Source: Fomitopsis serialis (lineage: Eukaryota; Basidiomycota; Agaricomycetes; Polyporales; Fomitopsidaceae). Taken from it: DNA of 64,000 bases. The DNA is taken from positions 310,001 through 374,000 of the forward strand of contig NW_025954973.1 of assembly GCF_022376445.1 (NCBI RefSeq), written 5' to 3'. This document shows, piece by piece, positions 1-12,300 of this stretch. The translations under genes and the position numbers were made by a program. Below the pieces are notes generated by a model. The model made no database searches. It saw only the letters and a program-made list of their open reading frames with translations, and had not been told where the DNA came from. Within the stretch, counting starts at the first letter, position 1, and each line of letters starts with the position of its first letter.

Positions 1-647
1 GCAGTCTCCCTTGTGGATGGTTTCAACCTGCCCATGAGCGTCACCAACAACGTCAACTGTGCCGTCGCGGACTGCCCCGTCGACTTGAACGCGAACTGTA
101 AGCGCTCTCATCTCATATACGCATGGCGGCCCGGAGGCCAACGATCTGTCGATTGCTTGCACAGGCCCCACTGAGATTAAGGGTCCGTACGACTCCTCCG
201 GCAACGCCGTCGGCTGCAAGAGCGCCTGCGAAGCCAACCTTGACGGCGACCAATGTGAGTGCATTGGACTTTGAGGCTGTGCAGTATGAGTAGTGCGGGC
301 CGGTGTCCCTGACGTTTCCGCGACACAGCGAACTCGCCGAACTGCTGCTCCGGCAGCTACAACACCCCGGCGACCTGCCCGTCCTCGGGTGTGAAGGACT
401 ACTCCTACTTCAGTACGTGGAATTTCCCGTCCGTTTAAACCGTGCAGCGGTTGACTCCGGCGCAGAGAGCAACTGCCCGAACTCGTACGCCTACGCGTAC
501 GACGAGAGCAGCGGCACAGCGCTCTGGACGTGCGCCTCGAACCTCGGCGCTGATTACACCATCACTTTCTGCCCGTCCTCTTCGACGACGACGAAGCGCG
601 GCGTGCACATGCTCGACCGCTCTTTCAACGTCACCGGCCGCGTTTGA
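1..647 (+). CDS. Thaumatin-like protein, C-terminal part (partial)
   Basis: This is the 3' part of a thaumatin-like (PR-5/TLP) gene that begins before the window. Exons read as 1-97, 165-254, 329-412 and 466-647, joined by short GT-AG introns. The spliced protein runs through FNLPMSVTNN, many cysteines (CAVADCP, GCKSACEAN, SPNCCSG, CPSS), a YAYAYDE segment and a TITFCP strand. This is the usual C-terminal TLP order, with the paired cysteines that form the disulphide scaffold. TLPs are secreted beta-rich proteins; fungal members are linked to beta-glucan binding or hydrolysis in the cell wall. The Asp/Glu cleft residues and the signal peptide would lie upstream. The stop is TGA at 645-647, after a short tail (RSFNVTGRV). 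The family assignment is strong; activity cannot be judged from this part. Confidence 0.85.
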
Positions 648-1097
648 ACTGTCTCAAACCGCGGGCCGCGGGGCGTTCGCTGCGCAAGTCGCTACGATAC
701 ATACCCAGTCCCAACGCACCACATTCCGTTTTTTTTCTTTGGTCTCAGTGTTGTTATTGTCATGATCTTTGTATAGGAATTTTGCAGCCTTCACAGTCCT
801 TGTATACGGTCCTTCCATGGCGGCCTGCTTGTATGTAATGACTACTGTCTTTATTCTGACTTCTTCGATGTGTTTCTTGCTATCTTACCCGTGCTATGTG
901 CTTTTCATCGAGTTTCATTGTGTCCCTTGCATGTCAAACTTCATTGTCTCCCTTGTTTGTCGAATCGGAATGAGTAGTGAATTGGATTCTGCGTGCACGG
1001 GGGCATTAATCTCACAACTAAGTAAGTCTAGATGGTTCAGAGGACCTAGCGCAGAGAGGACATAATAACTGAGTTCCTCGCATCGCCCCGAAGCCAT
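648..1097. other. Intergenic, convergent 3' flanks
   Basis: No convincing gene is seen. The stretch lies between the stop of the thaumatin-like gene (plus) and the stop of the TCD-type gene (minus), so it should hold both 3' untranslated regions. It is T-rich compared with the flanking exons. The short open frames here lack splice-consistent or family-like sequence. Confidence 0.5.
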
Positions 1098-2798
1098 TTA
1101 CAATACCCACTCCTCTGCCCTCCTCACCTCATCCTTCCTCCTCTCTACCACTCGTGCACACTCCTCTCCCCACACCTCCTCGGGTCTTCGTCCGTCCTCA
1201 AAGCATTCCTTCGCGTGCCTATCTGCATCCTTGTCCTCCAGCGCGACACAGTTTCCCAGTGCTAGCGGCTGGGCGGGGTCCCACGGACGAGGGCGGGGCG
1301 CGATGGCACGGCATGTGGCGGGACGACGGAGCGCCCGCGGTGGATGTCGTCGAAGAGCATGCCGCAAGCGCTTCGTCGAAAGGAAGTTTACTGCGAGTAG
1401 GAAGAAGTCAATTTCGTCAGTAAGTCGCGATAATGGAGGGAGCGAACATACTTGATGACTTGGCCGGTGATCTTCTGCTCGCGGTGGAGGAGGTCGCGGT
1501 AGAGCCGGTCGTGGAGCTTCCTCCGGCCCTTGATAGGCAGGGATTCGTGATCGGCTTCCCCGCGAGCTCGCAGAGGATCCACGTCGCCGCGTTCAAGCCG
1601 AAATCGACGGTAAGGGGCCTACAATCCAGACGTCAGCCTCTCACAGAGATGCAGAGACTGCGTCGCGCACCGAGAACGGGGAGAATCCGCACGCGGAAGT
1701 CGTCAAACACGCCGAGCTCCTTCACGTCACCCTTCTGGAACTCCTCGTCGGGGAGCGGGAGCAGCTTGACGTCGCCCGGGACCTCTGTAGAGTACACGAC
1801 GGGGATGCCGGAGGGGATACCCTGCACTCGGAGCCGCTGCCGGACGGCGCGCGCGAGCGGGTCGTACATCGTGTGCGAGATGTCCGCGATTTGGATGCGC
1901 GATGGATCGCATTTCGCGCCGGCGCCCATGGAGGAGAAGACCTGGGGTGCCGTGGGATGTCGGTCAATGCAGTGACAGCGCTGGGACGCACCTTTATTCG
2001 ATGGTCGTGACAGTACTTGAGGAGGTCAACTTTCGTGGATATATTGTCGATTGCATCTGAAGGCGGCCTCAACCATAGTACCCCTGATGCGAGAAGACGT
2101 GCATACCTATGACCCAGTCCGCGCCTTCTAGGAGGTCGCCGCCCTGCTCCTTCCGCCAAATATCCACCCGCGCATCAACCTGCACCCAGCGCGCAATCTG
2201 CTTGATGACCCGCTCAATCGAGCGCACCTTCGGCGTGCCGACGTCCGCGAGTACGGCGGTCGCATGTCGGTTCAGCGACGACAGCGTCACCTGGTCAAAG
2301 TCGACCAGCCGTATTTTAGAGACGCCCCTACGGTCATCAGAAGCGATGGTCGTCAGCGTCGTGGCCCGAGATGTCTAGCCAGGGAGCGTACGATCTTACG
2401 AGCATGATGGCCGCCCAGCTCCCTACGCCGCCGCACCCGACCACAACGACGCTACCTTTGCGTATCCGCGTCATTCCCTCCTCCCCGAAGAACGCATAGT
2501 TGCGCGCGAGCTGCTCCCGTATGAGCTCCTCGTCGTATTCATAGTCCTCGCTCTGCCTCGCCGCGAGCATGATCTCCGCAACGCCGTCCCTCGGGTCGGC
2601 GGGTTGTCTGGGCACTCTATCGGGTCGAGAGGCTGCGTCCTGGCTCTTGAGCGACCGCTTGATCTCCTGCTCAAGGTCGCGCCGCTTCTGGTGTCTGCTG
2701 TGTTGCTGGTAGGCGGTCAAGAGCCCGGCAGTGGCAACTGACGCACCCAGCGCTGCCAGTGCTAATTGGACGCGGTGGGACGAGATGTCGAGGTTCAT
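1098..2798 (-). CDS. tRNA threonylcarbamoyladenosine dehydratase (E1-like ThiF fold), with frame breaks
   Basis: The gene encodes a TCD1/TCD2-type enzyme that activates the t6A carboxylate with ATP and cyclises it to ct6A37 in ANN-decoding tRNAs. The start ATG is at 2798. An N-terminal hydrophobic helix (LALAALGASVATAGLL) suits a mitochondrial outer membrane anchor, as in yeast. The nucleotide-binding motif VVVVGCGGVGSWAA lies in exon 1, followed by IRLVDFDQVTLSSLNRHA and DAIDNISTKVDLL. Exons: 2392-2798, 2107-2327, 1992-2056, 1671-1941, 1452-1618, and a last exon ending at the stop 1098-1100. Phases agree through exon 4. In the last two exons the conserved sequence continues only if one base is added near 1601-1604, 1539-1543 and 1281-1285. 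The C-terminal motifs (GLNAATWILCELAG, LPIKGRRKLHDRLYRDLL, FDDIHRGRSVVPP, WDPAQPLALGNCVAL) are all present but in different frames. This is either a pseudogene or, more likely, an assembly problem. Family call strong. Confidence 0.85.
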
Positions 2799-3321
2799 GG
2801 AGAAGGTGTTGCCGACAGAATTAGATATGCAAGAGCCGTATAGCCTCGAGTATTGAGACAAAGCAGACCAGAGGATCCGTGTACGTTCAGTACTGGTGTT
2901 AAATAAAAAGTCTCGACTTCGATGGGGCACCGAGCGCTCGAGCGCTGTATGACGCGCTTGCTCGGCTTGTTTGCGCAAACGGTCCGAGTCGTGTGTACGT
3001 CTTAACTCCAATATTTCAATACTGTGGTACTATGAGTTATGCACATCTTCAGTCACAGGTACAGTTTGCTTGGGCACATCATCTCGGGATGGTCAGAGAT
3101 ACTTAGCTTGAGGTTGACTGGCGTCGGAGACCATTTTGATATGTAGGCTTTAGTCAAGGCACCCTCGGTGTTACAAACAGACCGCGATGAAAACACGACC
3201 ATCAGCATAGAAGGAACAATGAGAACAAATTTCTCAAAACAGGGAGAGGCGAGTTCCAGAATAATCAATACGTATAATAAGTACACAGAGTCCGTCCTCG
3301 TCAGTTCTGCAAAGCCAACCG

Positions 3322-4637
3322 TCAGTAAAAGCCCCATCGAGCACACCAGACCGAGAACCGACACACCTCTGGAATACGGAAAATAGTGATTTCCTGCGCA
3401 GGGACGCTGATGAGCGAGCTTCGGACACGGGGCAGGCAGACGGGACCCACCTGCTGCTTGAAGTACCTCCGGTTCTCCTCGTCGATGAGGACGAGGTTGA
3501 GGTAGTACCGCACGCTGAACTTCTTGTTCACTTCCCGGAACGTCGGCGTCAGCTCGAACCCACCCAGGAACAACCGTATTGGGATCGTCTCCCCTGTCGG
3601 CGGGTTTGATCAGTCCTGTCTGCAAACGAAGGGATGCGGCGGAGACACACCTCGCACGGGAGCACCGTCCATGATCTCGAACTTCGTGATGGTCTCGCTC
3701 TCGTTGTACTGGTTCGGCGGCGCGCCGGTCGTCTCGCGGCGGATGATGGAGAGCTCCATGTGCTTGATCTTGATGCGCACGAGCAGGAAGTAAATCTTGC
3801 CCACGATGACGTCTTTCAGGTGGTATCTGCGACGGGGCCCGTGTCAGTATAGTGCGGGAAAGAAGTGGACGCAGGAGCGAAGTGAGGGATCGCACACGCA
3901 CTTGGATTTGTTGTATTCGAACTCGATGTGGAGACAGTCCTCGATGCCTACTTCCATCTTGATCGAGTTGTTGCTGTCGGGCGGCATGCGAAACGAGTGC
4001 ACCCATAACTCCTGCTCCTTCGTCACGTCCGCTATTCGCCTCGAGATCGTCACACGGACGAGGTACCTGTCCATGCCCAGCTAGCCGTCAGCCACCCATG
4101 CTACATACCACGGTGGTGGTGGTAGACAAGTGTAAGGACAACGCACCGTAGCTTGACGTTGATCCCCTGGTAGCTCTCATACTGCTTCTCGACGTTCTTG
4201 AAAAGGAAGTCGAATGTCTGTGCTGCACGCATCTCCCCTGGTGCGGCGAGCTCTTGGGATAATGAGAGGAACTCATGATGGTGCCCACGATCGTAGAATA
4301 GCTCTGCGACCCTTGTTCGCCGTCACACTCATGACCGACTCAGAACGCGACACACCTATGCTGCCAATAAACTCCACCTTGATGCCCTCGTGCGCCAGCC
4401 GCTTCCCGTCGCGCACACGCACGGTCACCTAATCGTAGCAGCGGCCGTCGATCACTGCGCACGAAATGAGTGAGATACGTGCAGACGCACCTGCCCCGAG
4501 ACCGCGTCTCCGTCATAGTATACCGGACATGATATGGCGCGCTCCTTCTCAAGTTTAAGGTCCACCTTCTTGCGCTCGTCTTCGCCCTCGAGCTTGATGT
4601 CCACGTCCACGGGTGATGCGAAGAAGTATGCCGCCAT
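3322..4637 (-). CDS. VPS26: Retromer complex subunit VPS26
   Basis: Arrestin-fold subunit of the retromer core (VPS26-VPS29-VPS35), which recycles cargo from endosomes to the Golgi or plasma membrane. The start ATG is at 4637. Exons 4491-4637, 4356-4428, 4147-4303, 3902-4066, 3651-3826, 3451-3593 and 3322-3393 sum to 933 bases (310 residues) with every junction in phase. Diagnostic segments are PVYYDGDAVSGQVTVRVRDG, ELFYDRGHHHEFLSLSQELA, FDFLFKNVEKQYESYQGINV, RITKEQE-like DVTKEQELWVH, PPNQYNESETITKFEIMDG and IPIRLFLGGFELTPTFREVNKKFSVRYYLNLVLIDEENRRYFKQQEI. The frame closes at 3322 after EITIFRIPE plus a short tail. A donor-like GTGTGT follows the PE codons, so the real C terminus could be spliced to a further exon. 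The gene is codirectional with the TCD-type gene downstream. Intact. Confidence 0.95.
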
Positions 4638-6618
4638 GGCTGCTTAGAGCAGGTCCGGAGGGGGTGGCTTGATGTGTCACTGGACGCGCCACCGTCGCGC
4701 CTTTCGAGTCGTCCTGTACTGCGGCGGTGAGGCGCAGCGCTGTGCTGATGTGGTGAAAGATATACTACGGAGCTCAGTGACCAGCAAGATTCATGATACT
4801 GATGTTGTGCCAGGAAGAACTTGAAAGTTACCGGGTGAGCGGGGAGATCTTGCGGGGTATGTTGCAACGGACAAACAGGTACAAATTCAACCAGCTTGAG
4901 AGAGTTGAGGAGACTGGACGAAAACGCTTTCTTTCCACGACCCTTCAAAACTTTACTCATCAAGAGAACCCAGTCGTTCACCGCCACATTTCTATTAGAG
5001 ACCACCAGATTCAGTAGTCAATTGGCAGCATCAGCCCAATCCATTTCAGTATCATTCACCGCCGCTTCAATGCGATACAAAATTGCGCTGCGTTCGGAAC
5101 AAGTGACTATCCCAAGTATTGTTACATCTCGTAGGTGAAGGTCACATAAACACGACTAACAGAGAGCCCTGTACTGCAGTGACTCGAGCGGCACTGGATC
5201 TATATGTAGTCGGCGCAAAGTCGCAAAGTCGACCCATTAAGAATGTGAATATGCTCCCCATGGGGTAGCCAATCACAGCAAACGCATATCCCCGATGTTT
5301 GGTAGCCTGTAGTCGTGTGTAGCCTCGAAGCATCCGGAGGTGAGTCCAATGTTGAGCAATGACCGACGTATCAGTGTATGATGACCTGACGGATGTCGTT
5401 GTAAGGCGATGGCCCGTGCAGCCTTGGACTCGGAACATACTGATGTGACGGCGGCACGATGGTCAACTCGCCATTGTACAGGGGCTACCCTTGCCATAGT
5501 GCCGCCTGCGACCGATATCAGAATCGAGCATTAGCGGTGCCTTCAAGTCGCTGGATTACTTGGCGGTACTGGGGTAAGTACCCCGTCGCGACGCGTAACA
5601 TGCCGAGCGCCGGCTAGACCGAGGACCTGACTTCGACTAGCTTGCGTGCAGGCTGGCAGCTTCAGTCGTCTGTGCGCAAGGCCAGACATCGACATAGCGT
5701 TGTTTAATGGAGGAAGCGGTGGCTGAGAGATGGTGAGTGCCGGAATAGGCATGCGGGAGGGGGATTGCCAGGGAGACGGACGCGATGTGGTTACTGTGCA
5801 CGAGTCTCGACCTGCCTGAGAACAGAACAGCGCGATCCGAACAGGTCGTCGTCGGCGCATCCCTATCACGCCAGTTACGCCCCGACATGCCCGCCTCCCT
5901 CTCCCATCCTTCCTTTCTCCCCTTCCAGGTGCCGGCGCACCGTCCTCGCAGCCAGCCTGCAGTCCATTCCTTACTGCCTGGCTTCCTTCGTCTTCACCCC
6001 CCCCCCCTTTCGCCTTCGTTCTCCGCGGTCGCTGCTTGCAGGTCTTCGCGCTCCGGCCCGTGTCATCTGAGATGCTTTTGTCTGGTTTCTGAGCCTCCCT
6101 AGTCTCACCCGGCCGCGCTCGATGCACGCAATCTGTCTATCTCAGGCCCCCATCCTGCGCTGTCAATCGCTCACAGAGGTCGAGTCTGGTGTTCTCCTCA
6201 TCCCTCCGGGGCTCGAGTTGGTCTTCTGCATAGGTCTGGTCGTACTCAGAGGTTGTAATAGGTGAGTTCGGTGTCTCGCCCTCGGAATGACCGCAGCGAA
6301 GCAGTCCACAATGTGAATGGGGTGGATCGGGCCAGAGCAGCGGTTGGGTGCGGTTGTGAGGTTGAGCACCATGGCGTCTCGTCGACGCGTGGGCCCCTGC
6401 TCTGCTTGCAGCGTTGAAGGCAAGTGCATGGCATACGGTGGCGGAGCGGGACACCCGTGTTGCAGTTCGCTGTGAATCGCGAAAACGCGAGCTGGACAGA
6501 CTCTTTGGCCTCAAACCTGGGGCCGTCAGGCGATGCTTGCAGCGCTACAGTAGTAGCTGCTCCGTACCACCAGACAATGCACTGAATACTTCACACGACC
6601 GGACAAAAGGGTTTCCGA
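4638..6618. other. Gene-poor stretch: VPS26 upstream and leader of the 6.6 kb gene
   Basis: Nearly 2 kb without a protein I can support. 4638-5142 probably holds the VPS26 promoter. From about 5880 the plus strand becomes strongly pyrimidine-rich (repeated CCTCC/CTTTC), including an 11-C run at 5997-6007. This looks like a promoter or 5' leader for the plus-strand membrane-protein gene. Open frames on both strands have no family features, and I could not join them into a plausible spliced gene. Confidence 0.4.
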
Positions 6619-9190
6619 ATGGCCGGGAGACAGGCTCGAGCTGTGTGTACTGACTGTGCGTTTAGAAAGCACGTCTTCCTTACAACTGAAGGCTTCACCT
6701 ACTGCGGCCTTGCAATACTCGACCTCTTGGTGCACGTCATTCCTGTCGCCTCGTCACGGCTCAGCGTATTCAAGCCTCTGGACATCGTGATAGGTATGTA
6801 TGAAATGTCCTACTCCACCGCCCTCGGCTCACTGGGTCTTTCCAGGCGCCCTTTCTTCGCTCCCGCTTCTCCTCTACATTTCGTTCCTTTACACGTTCAC
6901 GGCATCCCAGTTCATCCCCAGCCTTCCAAGACAATTCCGTCCCCTGGCGAGACAATTCCTAATCTTCTTCCTCCCGGTCATCGTCGCCGCGAACGAGATC
7001 GGCTCGTTCACCGGCATCTCCTACCGTACGTCCCAGCTGCACCTCTCACCTATTGCGCTCAGTCCGGTTGTAGGTGTGCTGAACAACGGGCTCTACGTCG
7101 GCTTCACAAATCCATACATCCACGTCGGCTTTGACAGCCTCACTCTCGTAGTGCTCCTGATCTACCAGCTGCTCATATTCAGCCTGGCGGCGTACCGGCT
7201 CGCGCGCGCGTTCCGATACCGCCAGGACCTCGTGACGGAGAAGTCCGACGGCAGCGAGCTTAAGACGCAGATGTTCCGCGGGTCGCCCTGGCTCGTCGCT
7301 GGTATGTTGCTCGGCACACTCGAGACGACCCTCGGGTTCCCTGGCGGCGGGTTCGCGCTCGCACTGATTCGGCGGGTGCTCCGCATGCTCAGTCGAGCGT
7401 GCCTCATCATCGGCTTGTTCAATGGGTACGTCTCCATCCATGCCCCGAAAGCTTCCACTGACCGTTACCCACGTAGCGTGGACACCGTCGAGGACTTTCA
7501 CATGCTCAAGATGGAAGCCGTCCAGCAGCGCCGCCGTTCCAAGCTGCTCGGCCTCATCGGCAACCCGCGCAACAGCACGTTCCGCCAGCTCGAGGGCTAT
7601 CAATACGACCCAGAGACGGGCGGGCTGCGCCCCAAGCTGGACCGTCTCTCCCTGATGGCGTCCAACGCACTCGACGAGATCCGCACCATCTCCATCCGCC
7701 TCGGCAACAGCCCGCGCTCATCGCTCCGTCCGGCGGACAGCACGGCCCCTGACTCATCCGTGGAGGCAGTTATTCACGAACGCACGGTCACACCGCCGAT
7801 TAACATCATCAACCACCCCAGTGCTGCCGAGATTCCGTCCTCGACGGTGCGCTTACGCGACCCGCCGCTGCGCCCACGTCCTCAGGAGCGCGTGACGGTG
7901 CACTGGGGGAACGGCCTCAGCCCGCCGCAGCTCGAGCTGCGTCGCGTATCGGACCTGCTCGACCAGACCTCTCTCGTTCGCCTCACGCAGCTCGGCATCG
8001 ATCCGTACGGCGACGTGCATCCTCATATGGGCGTCTTCCGTGCGATGAGTCTCCCCACGCACGTCGCGATGGAGGAGTGGGCCGCCGTGCAGCGCGACCA
8101 CCCCAGCCTGCGGCGCTTCAACGACGACGCGCGGGCGCGGTACCGCAGCTCGCCCCCGCCCATGCAATCGCGCACATCCCTGTCGCCGAGCGGGTACTCA
8201 CAGACGGTTGAGGAAGCGGAGGCGTTCACGTCGCTCAGCAGGGAGGGCTCCGTGTTCTCCGTCCCGTCGTCTGCGGTCATCGCGCCCGTCGTGCGCGTTG
8301 AACGCGCGTACGCGCGCCACACGTACGGCGGGCCGCAGCAGGTGCACCGCCGCGGGAGCTCGTACGCGTCGTCCATCGAGCTGCTCCAGGCGCTCGCGGC
8401 GCAGTTCCCCGGCACGCCGCACGCAGGGAGCCCGTCCCAGGACGCGTTCCAGGCGTCCCATGCGCACTCCGCTAGCCGGGACAGCGACGTGACCATGTGG
8501 ATGACCGTCGGCGACCAGTCGCTCGCGCGGGCGGATAGCTGGGATGCACGCACGCTGCCTTCGCACTCGCGCGGGCCCTCTAAGGACCTCCTCACCTCGC
8601 CCATGACGATTGAGGAGGAGCCGGAGCCGCGCATGTCGGAGGACAGCACGCTCATCGGCCACGGCAGCCACAAGAAGCGGATATCGACCGACTCGAAGGC
8701 CGTCGCCGCCTTCCCCACGCCCACGTCGCTGCTCACGAGCCTGCCGTCCCCGCCCGCCTCCGTGTCCGAGGAGGACCTGCAGGCGAGGCTCCGCGAGCGC
8801 GCACGGAAGGCGCGCACGCTCGACGCCACTCGTACGCAGCCGCTCCGGATGGACAGCGTGGACAGCGCCGTGACGGACGAGTTCGCCGACTTGCCTCCGG
8901 CCCGCCCGCGCGTGCCTCGTATTAAGAGCGTTGGGGTTGCCCCGCGGCGGTACACGCCGACGCCGACGAACAGCAGCATCTTCACGCGGGAGAGTGTCGC
9001 GGTGGAGCTGGAGTCAGTGAACGAGGTGTCGAGCGACCAGAGAAAAAGTAGGAAACTAAGTAAAAGATCGCGGAAGAGTTCGACGAAGAGTTCGAAGAAG
9101 GACCGCAAGAGTATGGTCAGTGAGGGCGTATATGTAGCGGCTGGTACAATGGACGCGGGGCGTAGCGTACGTAGCGTATTTGAGGACTAG
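6619..9190 (+). CDS. Multi-pass membrane protein with long Ser-rich cytosolic tail
   Basis: I do not recognise a named family; the architecture resembles conserved basidiomycete membrane proteins of unknown function. Exons 6619-6793, 6846-7025, 7074-7425 and 7477-9190 sum to 2421 bases (806 residues), all in phase. Introns two and three have no stop in frame, so an unspliced reading also stays open. The first third holds about six hydrophobic segments, including CGLAILDLLVHVIPVAS, LPLLLYISFLYTFTA, FLIFFLPVIVAA, LTLVVLLIYQLLIFSLAAY, LVAGMLLGTLETTLGF and ACLIIGLFNG. The long C-terminal part (from residue ~260) is rich in Ser, Pro, Arg and short acidic patches, and ends in a basic KSRKLSKRSRKSSTKSSKKDRK block. 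It is probably disordered and cytosolic. The start at 6619 is the first in-frame ATG of exon 1, but an upstream exon is possible. Confidence 0.7.
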
Positions 9191-9360
9191 GCCGTCAATT
9201 TTGTACTACTAGGACCATTCAACTTCAGGTCGAGATTCTTGGTGTATTGTTGTTACACTGCTCACGTCTTGAGCTGTTTCGCGTAGAGTAGGTTGTGTTC
9301 GTCTGATTGACCTATTCTCCTTCTTTCCCATGTATAGCTAGCATTAGATACAACAGATCT

Positions 9361-12300
9361 TCACCGATCCACCATGGTGGCCAATATACTTCGGAGCACC
9401 ACCGGAATGTCTGCTGTGTTCGTGACACGGAAGCCTCTCCCCTGCAGCTTCTTGGGGATCCTGGATGGATTGACATTTGTAAGCATCAGTTGCATCCATA
9501 ACAGTCCAGTCATCCCCTTACCACAGGGCCTCGGCACCTTCTCCGATGCAAATAAGGGCAGTGTGGACCTTCGGCTGGCGTGTCATGACCCTATGTAGAT
9601 CTTCTCGTTGATGCCGTAGCGCGCAAAGTTGGCATCTGTAATTGTGATCACGAACCAGTCGTCTAGGGATAAGGGATGGACAAGGACCCCTGTTAGCTAG
9701 CCGTGACGACAAGGTTGCTGACTCGGGCTCACCAGCATCGAACTTGGCTACTTCATTGACCGCTTTGTCAATGGCTTCCACTGTTCATGACATGGGTGGA
9801 TGAATGAGGAAGAACCGTTGCAAGGGTAAGGGACACCGCACCTGTATAGTCGCCGGCGAAAGCATACTGTGTAACGAGCTCCATCTTCTCGGCGACCTTC
9901 CATCTATCCCTGATCTCGGTCGGCAGCTTGTCCGATTCAACCAACGGGATGACGGGCGAGTCCCCGGACTACGTCGTCAAGCTATGAGGTTTTGTTATGG
10001 AAAAGGAGCTGCGGAAAACACTGACATGTCCATACATCTAAGGGACATCGTCAGCCATACTGCAGCATGACTGCATGAAATATGAACCACCCACATCCCA
10101 AACATATTTGTCCTTTCGAGTGAGCCGGTTGAAGGTCTCCATCAGCATGACAGCTAGAAACAACGGTCGACACGACACCCGACAAACCGAGGGAGGATTA
10201 CTTGCCGGTCTCCATGCTTCTTTGCAGCCGCCCATCGTATTGGAAGCGATACATCGAAGCGCTGATGTCGAAGACGAATCGAATACGCTTCGGTCTGCAC
10301 AGACCATGCGTGAGACTGCGTCGAAACAACGGTACAAAACACGACTTACTTGATTTGCGGTCGACCTAGCTCAGGTTTTGCCATTCCCCTACGCTTGTAC
10401 ACAGTGGCCTCGCCAGTCAGACCTTCGGTCAGGCGACTGTCATCTAGCTCGCCATCTGTCTGTCGTTTCACCCAAACGCGTTCTTCCTCCCTCGCAGCCA
10501 AGTCTTGAAAAACGATTCAGCAGTATGAAGGGCAAGGAAGACCTACTCGACGTACTCTCTAGTAGGTCATGCAGGGTTGCAACGTGTGATTCCACAGCAC
10601 TAAGCAGTGCCCCGTAGCCTTTTGCTTCGCTGACCTTCATGTCGAGTTCTTCGAGCCTGCGTGCGAGCTCCTGCCGAGCCATCTCGCGTGCCTTTTCCTT
10701 GACATGGTCAGGCACATCGTTCTTGAGAGTGTCGGAGACCTTAGTGAATAAATCAATATAGCTACCCTCACTGCCAGGATATGGTCATACCTGGTTTATA
10801 TCGTGCCCTTTAAACAGGCGCATGTAGCCGCCACGACCACCTAGACCGGCAGTGTCCCGTCCACCGGTCTATGCTGCGGTCAGTGACTGTACCTTCTTAT
10901 CATTGCGTAAATCCACTCACTCCTCCAGCCCATGTATTGCCTCCTGTATGGGGCTTGTCCTGCGGGTCTACCTTTCCAAACTTCGGGCTTGAAACATCTG
11001 TTCTCCCCTTCGGCTCGAACTTGACATCTAGCACTTTCTGTTGTGCAGTGTCGCGAGCGGCGTCCAGTCCAAGGCGTTTCACCATTAACCTTAGGAAGAT
11101 TAAGCGATAAAGTTCATAGAATCGTATTGCATAGATTATACCCATGGTGGTCAAGAATCTCACCCAACTTCGTGATCGTCTCCGGTTTATAGACGTCGAA
11201 GTCAAAGATGTTTCGCAGTGTCGCCTCAAGCGGGTCGCTCGGATACGTTTGCATATGCCGGACAATGTTGATGAGTTCTGTGAGATTGTCAGTTTACGCA
11301 TATCGAACCGGTCATCATCAACGACGCACCTCTCAGCGAGTAGGGGTAAGTCAAAGTACCAGCTTCGTATGCCTTCCGCAAATCCTGGAACGCGCCTACC
11401 AACGAATGATCATATCTTCTTTCAGGTCCGGCGCCAGCTGAGAAAGTAGCCTCATTTCGCTGTGGAGGTCAGGGTTCATCACCGCGTGACAGCTGAAGTT
11501 GTCACCGAGCACTTGGAGAAAGTGGTTTCCCAAGAATGCTAGTGTAGCTCAGCTTAGTGTACCGGACATATAACAGAGGGGCCTGTGCGCTTACGATAGC
11601 CTGGTCGATTCGCGAGGAGGATGAGTCTGAAGCCCGGATGAACGACCAAATCGCCCTCGCGCTCCTTCTGTCTGCGGACCCTCCGTCCATCCGCCAGAGT
11701 CAGTTGTCCATGACCTGCGAGGCCTCGGAAAATTGCGACAACATGCTCGGCAGCCTTGTCAGCCTCGTCGACGACCATGATACGCCCGTGGGTAATGGCG
11801 CGTAGCAGGGGAGAATCGGTGTATTCAATCGTGCCTTGGGACAGAACAGTGGTGAACATTAGTTGGTTGACGGTTGTGTCGCGGTGGAGTTGAATATATT
11901 CGCGGGGGCGTCGGAGCAGCTGGAGAGCTGTCAGCATATGCAGGATGACGCTGAAATCATTCCTGTACCTGGCACAATCTAGTTTACTGATTGTGAGATG
12001 CGTTCAAGCAAACATGTCCAGTGAAAGACTGACCGATCAATGATTTTGTTCTTGCCTACACCCTGAATAGAAGCTCAATATGAGAGCGTCGTCCATATGA
12101 CACCCTTCACCTACCTGGTTACCCAACAGCACCAGGTGCTCACCCATCTCAAGATCCACGGCCATATCCCTCATCAAGCCCGTCTGCAAGCTGTTGTCAT
12201 AGAAGTGATCCATGTGCGGGACATGCGTCTGCACGCCCTCGAGGTCCTGTGCAGGATCGAAGGCGGGCACGAACGTCGCCTTCTGCGTCTCAAGCAGAGA

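Noticed and set aside
1098..1700. Programmed ribosomal frameshifting in the TCD-type gene
   Set aside because: Three separate one-base gaps, no slippery heptamer or conserved pseudoknot context, and the same kind of break in many unrelated genes.
5997..6007. 11-C homopolymer as a functional element
   Set aside because: It lies in a pyrimidine-rich leader and shows no partner structure. A similar 10-C run occurs at 58.9 kb in plain intergenic DNA.
8023..9108. Long minus-strand frame opposite the 6.6 kb membrane protein gene
   Set aside because: Antisense shadow caused by GC-rich codon bias. The plus strand has consistent splicing and membrane helices.
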